Shown: positions 28,257 to 38,291, counted from the first letter of the stretch. The stretch: DNA of 64,000 nucleotides from Pseudomonadales bacterium (GCA_024234325.1 JACKOJ010000001.1:682001-746000), one strand, 5' to 3'. Notes: generated from the letters alone by a model not told the origin. A program made the numbers and translations.

Positions 28257-29426
28257 ATGACGACACCCGCCGACACAGGTTTCCTCGCCCGCCGCACATC
28301 GTGGCTGCCAGGACTGATTGTCTTCCTGCTGGCCGGCAACCTGGCGCTGGCTCAGGATGCGCCTCCGGAAGAGCAGCTCGCTGCGGTGGATGCCGCCATC
28401 GCAAAAATCGAAACCTGGCTCAATGATGCCGACAACAACCGCTCCTCCCTGGAAAGCGAACTGCGCGCCAACACCCGTCGTCTGGATACGCTTAACGGAG
28501 AGCTCACAGACAATCGGCAGGCAATCAGCCGTCTGAACACAGAACTCAACAACCTGAAAGTACAAAGCCAGACGCTGGAACAGGACCGCGAGACACAGCG
28601 CACTCTGATCGCCCAGGCCGTGCGCGCCTCCTACCTCAGCGGTCGCGAACCCTATCTCAAACTGATGCTGAACCAGGAAGACCCCGGCGCCAGTGCGCGC
28701 ATGATGCAGTATTACCAGGCCTACAACCGCGCACGCCTGGCGCGCATCGAACAGTTTCGCGACACGCTTGCTGCACTGACCCAAACCCGCCAGAAGACCG
28801 AAGAAGCGGCTGCGCAACTCAGCGATCGGCAGACAAGCCTGGATGACCAGTTGCGCACCCTTGCCAGCGAACAGGCCGAGCGGGAAACCCTGCTGCTGGC
28901 ACTGAACGAAGACATTGCCTCCCGCAGCGGTGAACTGGCGCAACTGGCCCAGGATCGTGAGCATCTGGAGGCACTCATCCAGCAGATTCAGGATGCCATC
29001 GCCGCCATTCCCGCCCCGGAGCAGCTCACCCCGTTCAGCCAGGCCCAGGGCTCACTGCCATGGCCCGTGGACGGCGCTCCTCTCAACCGTTTCGGTGCCA
29101 GCTACAGCGACGGCAATCTGCACCGACAGGGCATCGTACTGCGGGCAGAGGCCGGCTCTCCGGTCCGCGCCATCCATCCCGGGCGCGTGGTCTTTTCCGA
29201 CTGGCTGCGCGGCTCGGGCCTGCTGGTGGTCGTCGATCACGGGGAGGGGTATCTGAGCCTGTACGCCAATAACCGCAGCCTGGTCAAACGCAAGGGAGAC
29301 TGGGTAAACCGCGGAGAAGCTCTGGCGACAGCGGGAGACGACGCAGGCATGGATCAGCCCGGCATCTATTTCGAGATTCGTCATAACGGCCAGGCCCAGG
29401 ACCCCGCCCAGTGGTGTCGCTCCTGA
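28257..29426 (+). CDS. envC: EnvC-like murein hydrolase activator
   Basis: This 389-residue exported protein has a signal peptide (about 33 residues, ending NLALAQ), a long coiled coil (about 40-250) and a C-terminal LytM/M23 domain (about 275-389). The LytM metal-site residues appear incomplete: the HxH-type motif is replaced by SLYANN. This fits EnvC proteins that activate amidases rather than cut peptidoglycan themselves. The start at 28257 is preceded by AGGAG and follows gpmI by 80 bp; the frame upstream lies inside gpmI. Confidence 0.88.
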   Translation: MTTPADTGFLARRTSWLPGLIVFLLAGNLALAQDAPPEEQLAAVDAAIAKIETWLNDADNNRSSLESELRANTRRLDTLNGELTDNRQAISRLNTELNNLKVQSQTLEQDRETQRTLIAQAVRASYLSGREPYLKLMLNQEDPGASARMMQYYQAYNRARLARIEQFRDTLAALTQTRQKTEEAAAQLSDRQTSLDDQLRTLASEQAERETLLLALNEDIASRSGELAQLAQDREHLEALIQQIQDAIAAIPAPEQLTPFSQAQGSLPWPVDGAPLNRFGASYSDGNLHRQGIVLRAEAGSPVRAIHPGRVVFSDWLRGSGLLVVVDHGEGYLSLYANNRSLVKRKGDWVNRGEALATAGDDAGMDQPGIYFEIRHNGQAQDPAQWCRS

Positions 29427-29530
29427 GGCTGAAAATTCGCGTATTCGCTGTGGAGCCGGGTCTTTTGCGTGCTATGCTCGCCGCATCATCCCGTTTGTGC
29501 GATGCGCCAAACACGCGTTCGGAGGTCCCT

Positions 29531-30883
29531 ATGCATTCATCATTACGGAAGGCCATACGCCAGGGCCTGTGCGCCGCCCTGCTGAGCGGCGGATTCGCCG
29601 CCGCAAGCCAGGCGCAGCCCCAGCAGAGCGAACCCCTTCCCCTGCCCTTCGAAGAAGTCCGCATCTTCGCCGAAGCCCTGGACAATATCCGCAGCTCCTA
29701 CGTTCGGGACATTGATGACAAGACACTGCTTGAGTACGCCATCAAGGGCATGCTGGCTGGCCTGGACCCTCACTCGGCCTATCTTGCCGGCGAGGAATAC
29801 GACTCGCTGCAGGAAACCACACAGGGTCAGTTCGGTGGTCTCGGTATCGAGATTGGCGAACAGGACGGCTATATCAAGATCATCACCCCTATTGACGACT
29901 CCCCCGCGCAACGCGCCGGCATTCTCCCCGGCGACCTGATTATCGAGATCGATGGCAAACCCCTGCGCGAGATGCTGATCAACGACGCCATCAACATGAT
30001 GCGTGGCGAGATCGGTACCACGATCGTCATCGGCGTCATGCGCGAGGGCGAACCGGAACCTCTGGAATTCACCCTGACCCGCGACGTCATCTCTGTCGCC
30101 AGTGTGCGGCATCGCGAACTCGAACCGGGCTATGCCTATCTGCGCATTTCCCAGTTCAAGGTCAACACCGGCAAGGAAGTGAAAGACGCCCTGGCCAAGA
30201 TTCACGAGGAAATCCCGGACCTCAAGGGCATGGTACTCGACCTGCGCAACAACCCCGGCGGCATTCTCCAGGCGTCCGTGGAAGTGGTCGACTCCTTCAT
30301 TACCTCCGGCAAGATCGTCTACACCCAGGGACGCAATAACGAAACCGAGATGGAATTCTTTGCCGACGCCGAGGATCCCAGCGGCGGCGTTCCTCTGGTG
30401 GTACTGATTAACGCAGGCACCGCCTCGGCTGCAGAGATTGTCTCCGGCGCCCTGCAGGACCACGGTCGCGCCGTGATCATGGGCACCCGCAGCTTCGGCA
30501 AGGGTTCCGTGCAGAGCGTCATCCCGATTGCCGAGAACAAGGCCATCAAACTGACGACCTCTCTCTATTTCACACCTGAAGGCCGTTCCATCCAGGCGCA
30601 GGGAATCGAACCCGACATCGAGGTGCAGGAAGCGCTCGTGACGCGAGCAACCGGACGCCAGTCCTACACCGAAGCCGACCTGGAAGGCCATCTGCGCAAC
30701 GGCAACGACCTCGATGATGTCGTCCGTGAACGCACCCCCACGGTCAGTTCGGAGCAGGTCGTTGTGAACGACTATCAGTTGCAGGAGGCCCTGACCCTGC
30801 TGCGCGGTCTGCACATTCTGGATTCCGCCCGCGAGAAGAAAAACACGGTGTCCACACGCCTGAGCGATGCCCGCACGCCGTAA
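29531..30883 (+). CDS. ctpA: Carboxy-terminal processing protease (S41, PDZ)
   Basis: This 450-residue periplasmic serine protease has a signal peptide (about 29 residues), an N-terminal helical part, a PDZ domain (GLGIEIGEQDGYIKIITP, about 95-180) and the S41 catalytic core. The nucleophile Ser is in NAGTASAAEIVSGAL and the general-base Lys in GTRSFGKGSVQS. GGAGG sits five bases before the ATG, fixing this start. It probably processes cell-envelope proteins or peptidoglycan hydrolases, in keeping with its neighbour envC. Confidence 0.93.
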   Translation: MHSSLRKAIRQGLCAALLSGGFAAASQAQPQQSEPLPLPFEEVRIFAEALDNIRSSYVRDIDDKTLLEYAIKGMLAGLDPHSAYLAGEEYDSLQETTQGQFGGLGIEIGEQDGYIKIITPIDDSPAQRAGILPGDLIIEIDGKPLREMLINDAINMMRGEIGTTIVIGVMREGEPEPLEFTLTRDVISVASVRHRELEPGYAYLRISQFKVNTGKEVKDALAKIHEEIPDLKGMVLDLRNNPGGILQASVEVVDSFITSGKIVYTQGRNNETEMEFFADAEDPSGGVPLVVLINAGTASAAEIVSGALQDHGRAVIMGTRSFGKGSVQSVIPIAENKAIKLTTSLYFTPEGRSIQAQGIEPDIEVQEALVTRATGRQSYTEADLEGHLRNGNDLDDVVRERTPTVSSEQVVVNDYQLQEALTLLRGLHILDSAREKKNTVSTRLSDARTP

Positions 30884-30907
30884 TGCGGCGGGCAAGAGAG
30901 CCCCGAT

Positions 30908-31963
30908 TTGAAGCCTGAAGACACCGGCCCGCTTCCCTATAAACGGGAACCCCGTTTCAAGGATCCGTTTCTGGATGCCATCGCCCGCAACCCGCACCCA
31001 CTGATCATGGTGGCGGTGGGTCTGATCGGCATGCCGCTGATGCTGTGGCTGACGGCGCCGGATGCCCGGGAAGCGGAATCCGAAACAGAGCTGCAATCAC
31101 CCGCAGAAGAGATTATTTCTCACCCCATCGAAAGAGTGCCACCTGCCCCAGCGGCGCCGATTACGGAGCCGATGAGCAGCCCGGATGCGGCGATCACGCC
31201 ACAGGATATTGCCCCCATTCCCTTCACCGAGCCTGGCGTCAGCACGCCGGCACCTGCGCCTGCAGCAGCCGGGCACGAACGCCCCAGCATCGCGCTGATC
31301 ATCGACGATATCGGTTACAACGGCCCTCTTGGAGAACGCGCCATTGCGCTGCCCGGTGCGGTGACCTACGCCGTGCTGCCACACACCCCACACGGCGCCG
31401 AACTGGCCGAAAAAGGGTTCACGGCAGGCAAGGAAATCATGCTGCACGCACCCATGGCCAATCAGGCCAACATGCCTCTCGGACCCGGAGCGCTCACAGC
31501 AGACCTGGACAAGGACACCTTCGTTGCCACACTGTCCGATTCCATTGATGCCGTTCCTCACCTGGAAGGCATCAACAATCACATGGGCAGTGCATTGACG
31601 GAGCTGGAAGAACCCATGCGCTGGGTGATGGAAGTGCTGAAGGAGCGCCAGCTTTATTTCGTGGACAGCTACACCACCGCGAAGAGCGTGGCAGGCAAGG
31701 TTGCCAGCCAGGAACACATTCCCACGATCACGCGAAATGTGTTCCTCGATAACGTACAGCAAGAAGAAGATATAGACCGGGAGTTCAGGAAACTACTGAA
31801 GATGGCGAAGGAGCGCGGCGTGGCTGTAGGCATTGGCCACCCCTACCCCGAGACACTGAACTATCTGGAAAAGGCGCTGCCCCTACTGGAGCAGGAAGGC
31901 GTCACGCTGATTCCCGCCTCGGACATGATTGCGCTGCAGGCACAGCTCAAAGCCGCATTGTAA
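30908..31963 (+). CDS. Divergent polysaccharide deacetylase family protein (YibQ-like)
   Basis: This 351-residue protein has an N-terminal membrane segment (about 31-52), a Pro/Glu-rich linker and a domain of the YibQ/DUF610 family. Motifs are ALIIDDIGYNG, EIMLHAPMAN, GINNHMGSALT, LYFVDSYTT and AVGIGHPYPETL. The His/Asp residues of polysaccharide deacetylases are partly kept, but activity is unproven. The TTG start follows ctpA by 24 bp. The 3' end overlaps the end of convergent hisF by 17 bp. Confidence 0.85.
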   Translation: MKPEDTGPLPYKREPRFKDPFLDAIARNPHPLIMVAVGLIGMPLMLWLTAPDAREAESETELQSPAEEIISHPIERVPPAPAAPITEPMSSPDAAITPQDIAPIPFTEPGVSTPAPAPAAAGHERPSIALIIDDIGYNGPLGERAIALPGAVTYAVLPHTPHGAELAEKGFTAGKEIMLHAPMANQANMPLGPGALTADLDKDTFVATLSDSIDAVPHLEGINNHMGSALTELEEPMRWVMEVLKERQLYFVDSYTTAKSVAGKVASQEHIPTITRNVFLDNVQQEEDIDREFRKLLKMAKERGVAVGIGHPYPETLNYLEKALPLLEQEGVTLIPASDMIALQAQLKAAL

Positions 31964-32720
31964 TACCGCGTTCCGCCATATACTGCTTGGCCTCCCCGAT
32001 ACTGTATTCCCCGAAGTGGAAAATGCTGGCAGCCAGCACAGCATCCGCATGGCCTTCCACAACGCCATCCACAAGATCCTGAAGATTGCCAACGCCGCCC
32101 GAGGCGATAATCGGTACGGATACCGCGTTGCTGATCGCGCGATTCAGCGCCAGATCAAAACCGCTCTTGGTGCCATCGCGATCCATGCTGGTCAGCAGAA
32201 TCTCACCGGCTCCGTATTTGACCATCCGCTTCGCCCACTCGATGGCATCGATGCCTGTCGGCTTGCGTCCACCGTGAGTGAAGATTTCCCAGCGCGGGCT
32301 CTCGCCCTCGGCACTGACTTTCTTCGCGTCGATTGCAACCACGATGCACTGTGAACCGAACCGCTCAGCCGCCTCGCGCACGAAATCGGGATTGAAGACC
32401 GCCGCCGTGTTGATGGAGACCTTGTCGGCCCCCGCGTTCAGCATGGTACGAATATCTTCCAGTGTGCGGATACCGCCGCCCACGGTCAGCGGAATAAATA
32501 CCTGCCCGGCAATCGCCTCTACCGTGTGCACCGTGGTATCGCGCCCTTCGTGGCTGGCCGTAATGTCGAGAAAGGTAATCTCGTCGGCGCCGGCGTCGCT
32601 GTAGCGACGTGAAATCTCCACCGGATCGCCCGCATCGCGGATATCCAGAAATTTCACACCCTTGACCACGCGTCCATTGTCACAGTCCAGGCAGGGAATG
32701 ATGCGTTTCGCCAGTGCCAT
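31947..32720 (-). CDS. hisF: Imidazole glycerol phosphate synthase, cyclase subunit
   Basis: This 257-residue (beta/alpha)8 barrel forms the cyclase half of the HisF-HisH complex, which makes IGP and AICAR in histidine synthesis. Catalytic aspartates lie in PCLDCDNGRVVKG and VVAIDAKK, and phosphate loops in GGGIRTLEDI and SGGVGNLQDL. It starts 3 bp after the hisA stop. Its tail overlaps convergent yibQ. Confidence 0.97.
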   Translation of the reverse strand: MALAKRIIPCLDCDNGRVVKGVKFLDIRDAGDPVEISRRYSDAGADEITFLDITASHEGRDTTVHTVEAIAGQVFIPLTVGGGIRTLEDIRTMLNAGADKVSINTAAVFNPDFVREAAERFGSQCIVVAIDAKKVSAEGESPRWEIFTHGGRKPTGIDAIEWAKRMVKYGAGEILLTSMDRDGTKSGFDLALNRAISNAVSVPIIASGGVGNLQDLVDGVVEGHADAVLAASIFHFGEYSIGEAKQYMAERGITMRL

Positions 32721-32723
32721 GTC

Positions 32724-33473
32724 TCAGCTCCCGTATTCGTCGCAGTAACGCTGCGCGGCGGCCAGGTCGAGCGCACCTTCGTAGATTGCCCGCCCCGTGA
32801 TCGCCCCCATGATGCCACCACCAGTGGCCGTTTTTGCCACAGCCTGCAGCGCCTCAATATCTTCAATGCGGCTGACCCCGCCAGAGGCGACCACCGGGAT
32901 TCGCGTTGCCTCTGCCAGTGCGACCGTGGCGGGCACGTTGACGCCCTGCATCATGCCGTCGCGGGCAATGTCGGTATAAATAATTGCTTCCACACCGTCA
33001 TCCGCAAAGCGTTTCGCCAGATCAATCACATGCACATTCGACACCTGGGCCCAACCGTCTGTTGCGACCATGCCGTCATTGGCGTCGAGGCCGACGATGA
33101 CCCTGCCGGGAAACTCGCGGCAGGCCTGCGCGACAAACTCGGGTTCCTTGACGGCTTTTGTCCCGATGATGACGTAGCTCACGCCCACTTCCAGATACCG
33201 GGCAATGGTCTCAAGGTCACGAATCCCGCCACCAATCTGCAAAGGCAGATCGGGGTAGGCGCGAGCAATCGCCTGCACCACTTCACCATTGACCGGAGTC
33301 CCGGCAAAAGCGCCGTTGAGGTCCACAAGGTGCAGCCTGCGCGCACCCTGGGCCCGCCAATGCCCCGCAGTCTTCACGGGATCGTCGGAGAAAACCGTGG
33401 AGTCCTCCATGCGGCCCTGTTTCAGACGCACGCACTGTCCGTCCTTGAGATCAATTGCGGGGATCACCAGCAT
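32724..33473 (-). CDS. hisA: ProFAR isomerase HisA
   Basis: This 249-residue barrel enzyme isomerises ProFAR to PRFAR in histidine synthesis. It opens MLVIPAIDLKDGQCVRLKQG with the catalytic Asp, and a second catalytic Asp lies in YTDIARDGMMQG. Phosphate-binding loops are GGGIRDLETI and SGGVSRIEDI. It is the third gene of the hisB-H-A-F run. Confidence 0.97.
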   Translation of the reverse strand: MLVIPAIDLKDGQCVRLKQGRMEDSTVFSDDPVKTAGHWRAQGARRLHLVDLNGAFAGTPVNGEVVQAIARAYPDLPLQIGGGIRDLETIARYLEVGVSYVIIGTKAVKEPEFVAQACREFPGRVIVGLDANDGMVATDGWAQVSNVHVIDLAKRFADDGVEAIIYTDIARDGMMQGVNVPATVALAEATRIPVVASGGVSRIEDIEALQAVAKTATGGGIMGAITGRAIYEGALDLAAAQRYCDEYGS

Positions 33474-33505
33474 GTCGTGTTTACCTTTCTATCAGAATTC
33501 GAAGT

Positions 33506-34177
33506 TCAGTTTTCGCCGTTCCAGGAGAGGAAATTGCGCAGCAGTTGCAGGCCACCGTGCTGGCTCTTCTCGGGGTGAAACTGCACGGCGAAGATATTGC
33601 CCTTGCTCAGGGCCGCCGTGATATCCACGCCGTAATGGGTGACACCGGCTGCCTTTTCTCCAGCACCCAGGGCAACGTAGTAACTGTGCACGAAATAGAA
33701 ACGAGTACCATCGGCAATGCCGGACCACAGCGGGTGCGTGCCCGTCTGCTGGACAATGTTCCAGCCCATGTGCGGAACCTTGAGGGCTTCACCGCTCTCG
33801 TCCAGCAGCAAAGAGGCGCCCGACTGCGGATCGACGGCATTGGCAAAGCGCTTGACCTGGCCCTTGACGATTCCCAGACAATCGACACCGCCGTTCTCCT
33901 CGCTGCGCTCCATCAATGCCTGCATGCCGACGCAGATGGCCAGCAAAGGCTTGCTGCGAACAGCCTCCGCCACGATATCGTCGATTCCGAGACGACGGAT
34001 TTCCGCCATGCAATCACGGATAGCGCCCACACCCGGGAAGATCACCCGGTCAGCCTCCAGAATGGTCTTTGCATCCGCTGTGACGCTCACCCGGGTGTTA
34101 TTCCCGACGTGCTCCAGCGCTTTTGCCACGGAATGCAGATTCCCCATCCCATAGTCGATGACGGCCACTTTGTTCAT
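33506..34177 (-). CDS. hisH: Imidazole glycerol phosphate synthase, glutaminase subunit
   Basis: This 223-residue class I glutamine amidotransferase opens KVAVIDYGMGNLHSV. It has the nucleophile Cys in PLLAICVGMQALMERSEE and the His-Glu pair in AVQFHPEKSQ. It supplies ammonia to HisF. It lies 35 bp after hisB, with a short GC stem-loop (34206-34222) at the junction, and 32 bp before hisA. Confidence 0.96.
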   Translation of the reverse strand: MNKVAVIDYGMGNLHSVAKALEHVGNNTRVSVTADAKTILEADRVIFPGVGAIRDCMAEIRRLGIDDIVAEAVRSKPLLAICVGMQALMERSEENGGVDCLGIVKGQVKRFANAVDPQSGASLLLDESGEALKVPHMGWNIVQQTGTHPLWSGIADGTRFYFVHSYYVALGAGEKAAGVTHYGVDITAALSKGNIFAVQFHPEKSQHGGLQLLRNFLSWNGEN

Positions 34178-34212
34178 AGTTCCAACCTGATGCTACAAGC
34201 AGGGGAGCGCTC

Positions 34213-34803
34213 TCAGAGAGCGCCCTTGGTCGAAGGAATGACGTCGCTGCTGCGCGGATCGATCTCGATCGCCATGCGCAGGGCGCGCCCGAAGGCCTTG
34301 AACACCGTTTCAATCTGATGGTGGGAATTCACGCCCCGCAGATTGTCGATGTGCAGCGTCATCAGGGCATGGTTGACGAAGCCCTGGAAAAATTCGTGGA
34401 ACAGATCCACGTCAAAACCGCCCACAGAACCCCGCGTAAACGGGATGTGATACTCCAGCCCGGGGCGGCCGGAAAAATCGATCACCACGCGGGAAAGCGC
34501 CTCATCCAGCGGCACATAGGCGTGCCCATAACGGCGAATACCCTTGCGATCCAGCGCCTTGTTGAAGGCCTGCCCGAGGGTAATACCGAGATCTTCCACG
34601 GTGTGGTGGGCATCAATGTGCAGATCACCAACGGCCTTGATGCGCAGATCGATCAGACCATGACGGGCCACCTGGTCCAGCATGTGGTCCAGAAAGGGCA
34701 GGCCGGTATCGCACTCCAGAATGCCGGAGCCATCCAGGTTCACGGACACCCGAATCTGGGTCTCCTTGGTGTTTCTCTCAACTGTTGCTTCACGTGATGC
34801 CAT
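34213..34803 (-). CDS. hisB: Imidazoleglycerol-phosphate dehydratase
   Basis: This 196-residue monofunctional dehydratase has manganese-binding motifs DAHHTVED and SHHQIETVFKA, plus SGRPGLEYH. There is no histidinol phosphatase domain, unlike the bifunctional E. coli HisB. The start at 34803 (MASREATVERNT) has GGGGA upstream; the frame runs five codons further but without a site. It is the first of the hisB-H-A-F genes, facing away from asmA. Confidence 0.96.
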   Translation of the reverse strand: MASREATVERNTKETQIRVSVNLDGSGILECDTGLPFLDHMLDQVARHGLIDLRIKAVGDLHIDAHHTVEDLGITLGQAFNKALDRKGIRRYGHAYVPLDEALSRVVIDFSGRPGLEYHIPFTRGSVGGFDVDLFHEFFQGFVNHALMTLHIDNLRGVNSHHQIETVFKAFGRALRMAIEIDPRSSDVIPSTKGAL

Positions 34804-35083
34804 CGAAAATCCCCGCAAGATGCCGACAGACAGTGACGTTCGCCGCTGCCCGGGTGCTGCGCATTATACGGACACGCCCCGGTGTTTGAAAGCAATGATC
34901 ACCGCATTCGCGCCCGGTCACGCGCCGCTAAAACCGTGATTTCTCCGGCATTTTGCCTGCATTGCCATGTGCCGGACACAGCCTTTGGGGTACACTGGCC
35001 GAACTATTGGCCCACTTGCTGCGACCAAGATTCAGCAGCCACCGTGCGGCGCCAAACCCTGGACTGACGACACCGAACACAAC

Positions 35084-37135
35084 ATGAAACTGATCAAACT
35101 GCTCCTGCTTTCCCTCATCAGCCTCGCCTTGATGGCTGTTCTGGCCCTTGTGCTGGCCTTTACCCTGATTGATCCGTCACGCTACAAGCCTGCGATCGAA
35201 TCCGTCTTTGCGCGGGAGACTGGTCTGCAACTGCAGATTGCCGGAGACATCGACTGGGCCTTCAATCCGGTGTTCGGCCTCAGCCTGAGCGACCTGCGCC
35301 TGCGCAACCCGGCCTCTCCCATGGAGCTGGCGTCCCTGGCCAATATCACTATTCGCGTGGAACCCCGCGCCCTGCTCGACGGCCGCCTGCAGATGCAGGA
35401 GTTCATTGCCCGCGATCTGCACATCAACTGGATTGTCAACGCGGATGGCGTGAGCAACTGGCCCACGCCGGAAGCCGCGCAAGCCGGCGCCACAGGCAGC
35501 GCTCCGGCAGCCACGGATACGCCTATTTCTGCTGAAGTCGCCCAGATCACCATCAGCAACGCCAGCCTGTCTATTCAGGACACCTTGCGCGGCATCAACA
35601 CCAGTTTTGATCATCTGCACTTCAGCAGCCAGAACAGCAATCTTGAGAATCGCCCCTTCCCCTTCGAGCTCTCCTTCGTGGTCACGGACAATATCGCGGA
35701 GCAGAACGCCACCGTCAGCATCAACAGCAATGCCGTGGTCGACCTCGCCCGGGGCAATGCCCGCCTGAGCGACCTGCAGATCAAGCTCAACCCCCTGCAG
35801 CTCCAGGGTGAACTTGTACTCAACGACTTCCGCAATGCCATGAGCTGGAACAGCGAGCTGAGCAGCAACACCTTTGCCCTGAGTGATTTTCTGGATCTGT
35901 ATGTCCGCGCGCCGGAAACGGAATCTGCGGACCTCGGGGACTATAACGACAGTGAGGATCAGTTCAGCCTCTCGCTGTCCGCCAGTGGCAGCCAGCAGGC
36001 CATCAATCTGAGCGCCCTGCACCTGGCGCTGGACGACATGCGCCTCGACGCGGATGCGACCTATACCGCGGCCACCGCGGGTGGCCGCGCCAATCTGCGC
36101 TACAACCTGACGGCCAATGCCCTGGACCTGAGCCGCTATACCCAAAGCAGCGAACCCGAGCCCACCCCGGCAGATGCAGATGAGCCTCCGGTAGAGACCG
36201 AAGACCCCACACCGCCAGCCGTGGCACAAACAGATACTGAGCTGCCCATCGAACTGCTGCAAAGCATGAACATCCAGGGCACGCACAACATCGAATCACT
36301 CGCCCTTGGTGGCCTTCAGTTCGGCGCCATCAATGCGCGACTGAACGTACAGGACGGACTGCTGAATTTCGATCTGCGCCCCGTGACCTTCTACGATGGT
36401 CAGATCAGCACCACCGTGAATTACGACACCCGCCCGAATCCCGCCTCGCTGACGTCCATCAGCTCGGTACGCAATGTCAATGTCGCAGGTCTTGCCAGCG
36501 CACTGCCGCTGGCGCGCTTTGCCGAAGGGCGCCTCAACGTGGAATCCGTGCACACGCTCTACGGCCGCACCGTGAACCAGTTGCTGAACAGCGTCAGCGG
36601 CACCACCAGTTTCAGCCTGGACAACAATGCCATCGACATCAGCATCATCAAGCAGGTGTTCTCCTCCATCTCCGTGCTCAGCCCTGCAGGCACCGGCGAT
36701 GTCGCCCAGCAGTGGCCGGATACCGTGCGCTTCAGCAGTTTTGCCGGCCACCTGATCCTTGACCAGGGCCTGGGAGCAAACCAGCAGTTCAAGGTCAACA
36801 TGGACAACTTCGAGATCGCGGCAACAGGCGGGATCAACCTGGACGCCGACACCTTCCACTACGACACGACGCTGACTGTCTTCGGTGAGCCCGCACCACA
36901 AACCATTCCCGTGGCGCCGCTCTATCAGGGCGTCGGCTGGCCGGTGGTCTGCGACGCTGCCTTCAGCGCAGAACCAAGCGAATACTGTGGCCCGGACTTC
37001 GCCCGCGTGCGCGATCTCTTCGTGCAGATCTCCCGCAACGAAGTGCAACGTCGTGCGCAGGAGGCCATTCAGGAACGCGTGCCGGAAGATCTGCAGGACG
37101 CTGCCCGCAATCTGCTGGACCGCTTCCGTCGCTAG
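35084..37135 (+). CDS. asmA: AsmA family protein
   Basis: This 683-residue protein has an N-terminal membrane helix (about 5-29) and then LIDPSRYKPAIESVFARETG, the usual AsmA opening. A long beta-rich region follows, with an acidic Pro-rich linker at about 360-390 and a C-terminal AsmA domain. AsmA-like proteins are large periplasmic repeat proteins implicated in outer membrane lipid balance. It is divergent from hisB and runs 12 bp into mutY, so it is probably cotranscribed with mutY and yggX. Confidence 0.9.
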   Translation: MKLIKLLLLSLISLALMAVLALVLAFTLIDPSRYKPAIESVFARETGLQLQIAGDIDWAFNPVFGLSLSDLRLRNPASPMELASLANITIRVEPRALLDGRLQMQEFIARDLHINWIVNADGVSNWPTPEAAQAGATGSAPAATDTPISAEVAQITISNASLSIQDTLRGINTSFDHLHFSSQNSNLENRPFPFELSFVVTDNIAEQNATVSINSNAVVDLARGNARLSDLQIKLNPLQLQGELVLNDFRNAMSWNSELSSNTFALSDFLDLYVRAPETESADLGDYNDSEDQFSLSLSASGSQQAINLSALHLALDDMRLDADATYTAATAGGRANLRYNLTANALDLSRYTQSSEPEPTPADADEPPVETEDPTPPAVAQTDTELPIELLQSMNIQGTHNIESLALGGLQFGAINARLNVQDGLLNFDLRPVTFYDGQISTTVNYDTRPNPASLTSISSVRNVNVAGLASALPLARFAEGRLNVESVHTLYGRTVNQLLNSVSGTTSFSLDNNAIDISIIKQVFSSISVLSPAGTGDVAQQWPDTVRFSSFAGHLILDQGLGANQQFKVNMDNFEIAATGGINLDADTFHYDTTLTVFGEPAPQTIPVAPLYQGVGWPVVCDAAFSAEPSEYCGPDFARVRDLFVQISRNEVQRRAQEAIQERVPEDLQDAARNLLDRFRR

Positions 37136-37147
37136 GGCAGCCCCGTC

Positions 37148-38260
37148 ATGACCAAGGCCAGCTTCGCGTCGCGGGTTCTCTCCTGGTTCGCCCACAGCGG
37201 TCGGCATCATCTGCCATGGCAGGAAGATCCCACGCCCTATCGGGTCTGGATCTCCGAAATCATGCTGCAACAGACCCAGGTTGCCACCGTCATTCCCTAT
37301 TTCCAGCGCTTCATGCAGCATTACCCCACGGTCGATCGACTGGCAGAGGCGGACATCGACGAGGTGCTGCATCTGTGGACAGGCCTCGGCTACTATGCTC
37401 GGGCGCGCAATCTGCACTGCTGCGCACAGATCGTGCACAAACAATACCAGGGCGCTTTCCCGCGCACGGTAGAAGCCCTGAGCGAGTTGCCCGGCATCGG
37501 CCGCTCTACCGCTGGCGCCATTCTGTCCCTTGGCTGCGACGTGCGCGCCCCCATTCTGGACGGCAATGTCAAACGCGTACTGTGCCGTCATCATGCCGTG
37601 GAAGGCTGGCCGGACGCTCCGAAGACGCTGAAGCAGCTCTGGGTTCTGGCAGAAACGCTGACACCCGAAAGGGAGTTCGGCGCCTACACGCAAGCCATGA
37701 TGGACCTGGGCGCGACGGTGTGCACCCGCAGCAAGCCCGACTGTCAGCAGTGCCCCCTGGCACAGGACTGCAAGGCCTGCCAGCAGGGACGCCAGACAGA
37801 ACTGCCTCACCGCAAACCCGCACGCAGCAAACCCCAGCGCAGCCTCTATATGCTGATGGCTTGCAGTCCGCTGGGTGAGGTGCTGCTGGAACAACGTCCC
37901 GCCACCGGCATCTGGGGCGGACTGTGGAGCTTCAGGGAGTTTCAGGAGTTTTCAGCGCTGGAAGCGTTTTGCCAGGAGAAGCTGGGGGCAAAGAACCCCG
38001 AAACACAGACCTGGCCGGTACTCAAGCACAGCTTCAGCCACTTCGATCTGAGTATTACTCCGGTGCTGGTCGAAGTGGACACCGCAGCCTCCGGAGTCAT
38101 GGAGCCCTCCTCCGCTCTCTGGTACCCTCTGCAGGGCGACGGAACAGGAGCGGCAAGGGCGGTTGGCCTGGCAGCGCCCGTCAAGGCCTTGTTGACCCGC
38201 CTGGCCGCAATCCGAACCGATTTCGCATTAAGCCCGACGGAATCTCACAACCCGGGCTGA
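37148..38260 (+). CDS. mutY: Adenine DNA glycosylase MutY
   Basis: This 370-residue enzyme removes adenine mispaired with 8-oxoguanine. It has the catalytic Glu in ISEIMLQQTQV, the helix-hairpin-helix LPGIGRSTAGAI and the catalytic Asp in ILDGNVKRVLCRH. A [4Fe-4S] cluster motif C-x6-C-x2-C-x5-C lies at about residues 192-209. A C-terminal NUDIX-like domain with IWGGLWSFREF recognises 8-oxoG. It lies 12 bp after asmA and 31 bp before yggX, a common pairing. Confidence 0.97.
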   Translation: MTKASFASRVLSWFAHSGRHHLPWQEDPTPYRVWISEIMLQQTQVATVIPYFQRFMQHYPTVDRLAEADIDEVLHLWTGLGYYARARNLHCCAQIVHKQYQGAFPRTVEALSELPGIGRSTAGAILSLGCDVRAPILDGNVKRVLCRHHAVEGWPDAPKTLKQLWVLAETLTPEREFGAYTQAMMDLGATVCTRSKPDCQQCPLAQDCKACQQGRQTELPHRKPARSKPQRSLYMLMACSPLGEVLLEQRPATGIWGGLWSFREFQEFSALEAFCQEKLGAKNPETQTWPVLKHSFSHFDLSITPVLVEVDTAASGVMEPSSALWYPLQGDGTGAARAVGLAAPVKALLTRLAAIRTDFALSPTESHNPG

Positions 38261-38291
38261 CACAGGCTCGACTGACACGAAAGGAATTCTC

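Noticed and set aside
26347..28404. Long minus-strand frame (685 codons) opposite gpmI
   Set aside because: gpmI is unmistakable on the plus strand; the opposite frame has no recognisable domain.
29543..31096. Long minus-strand frame (517 codons) opposite ctpA
   Set aside because: Shadow of the clear S41 protease gene; no motif of its own.
36296..37894. Long minus-strand frame (532 codons) opposite asmA/mutY
   Set aside because: Spans two real plus-strand genes and has no domain signature.
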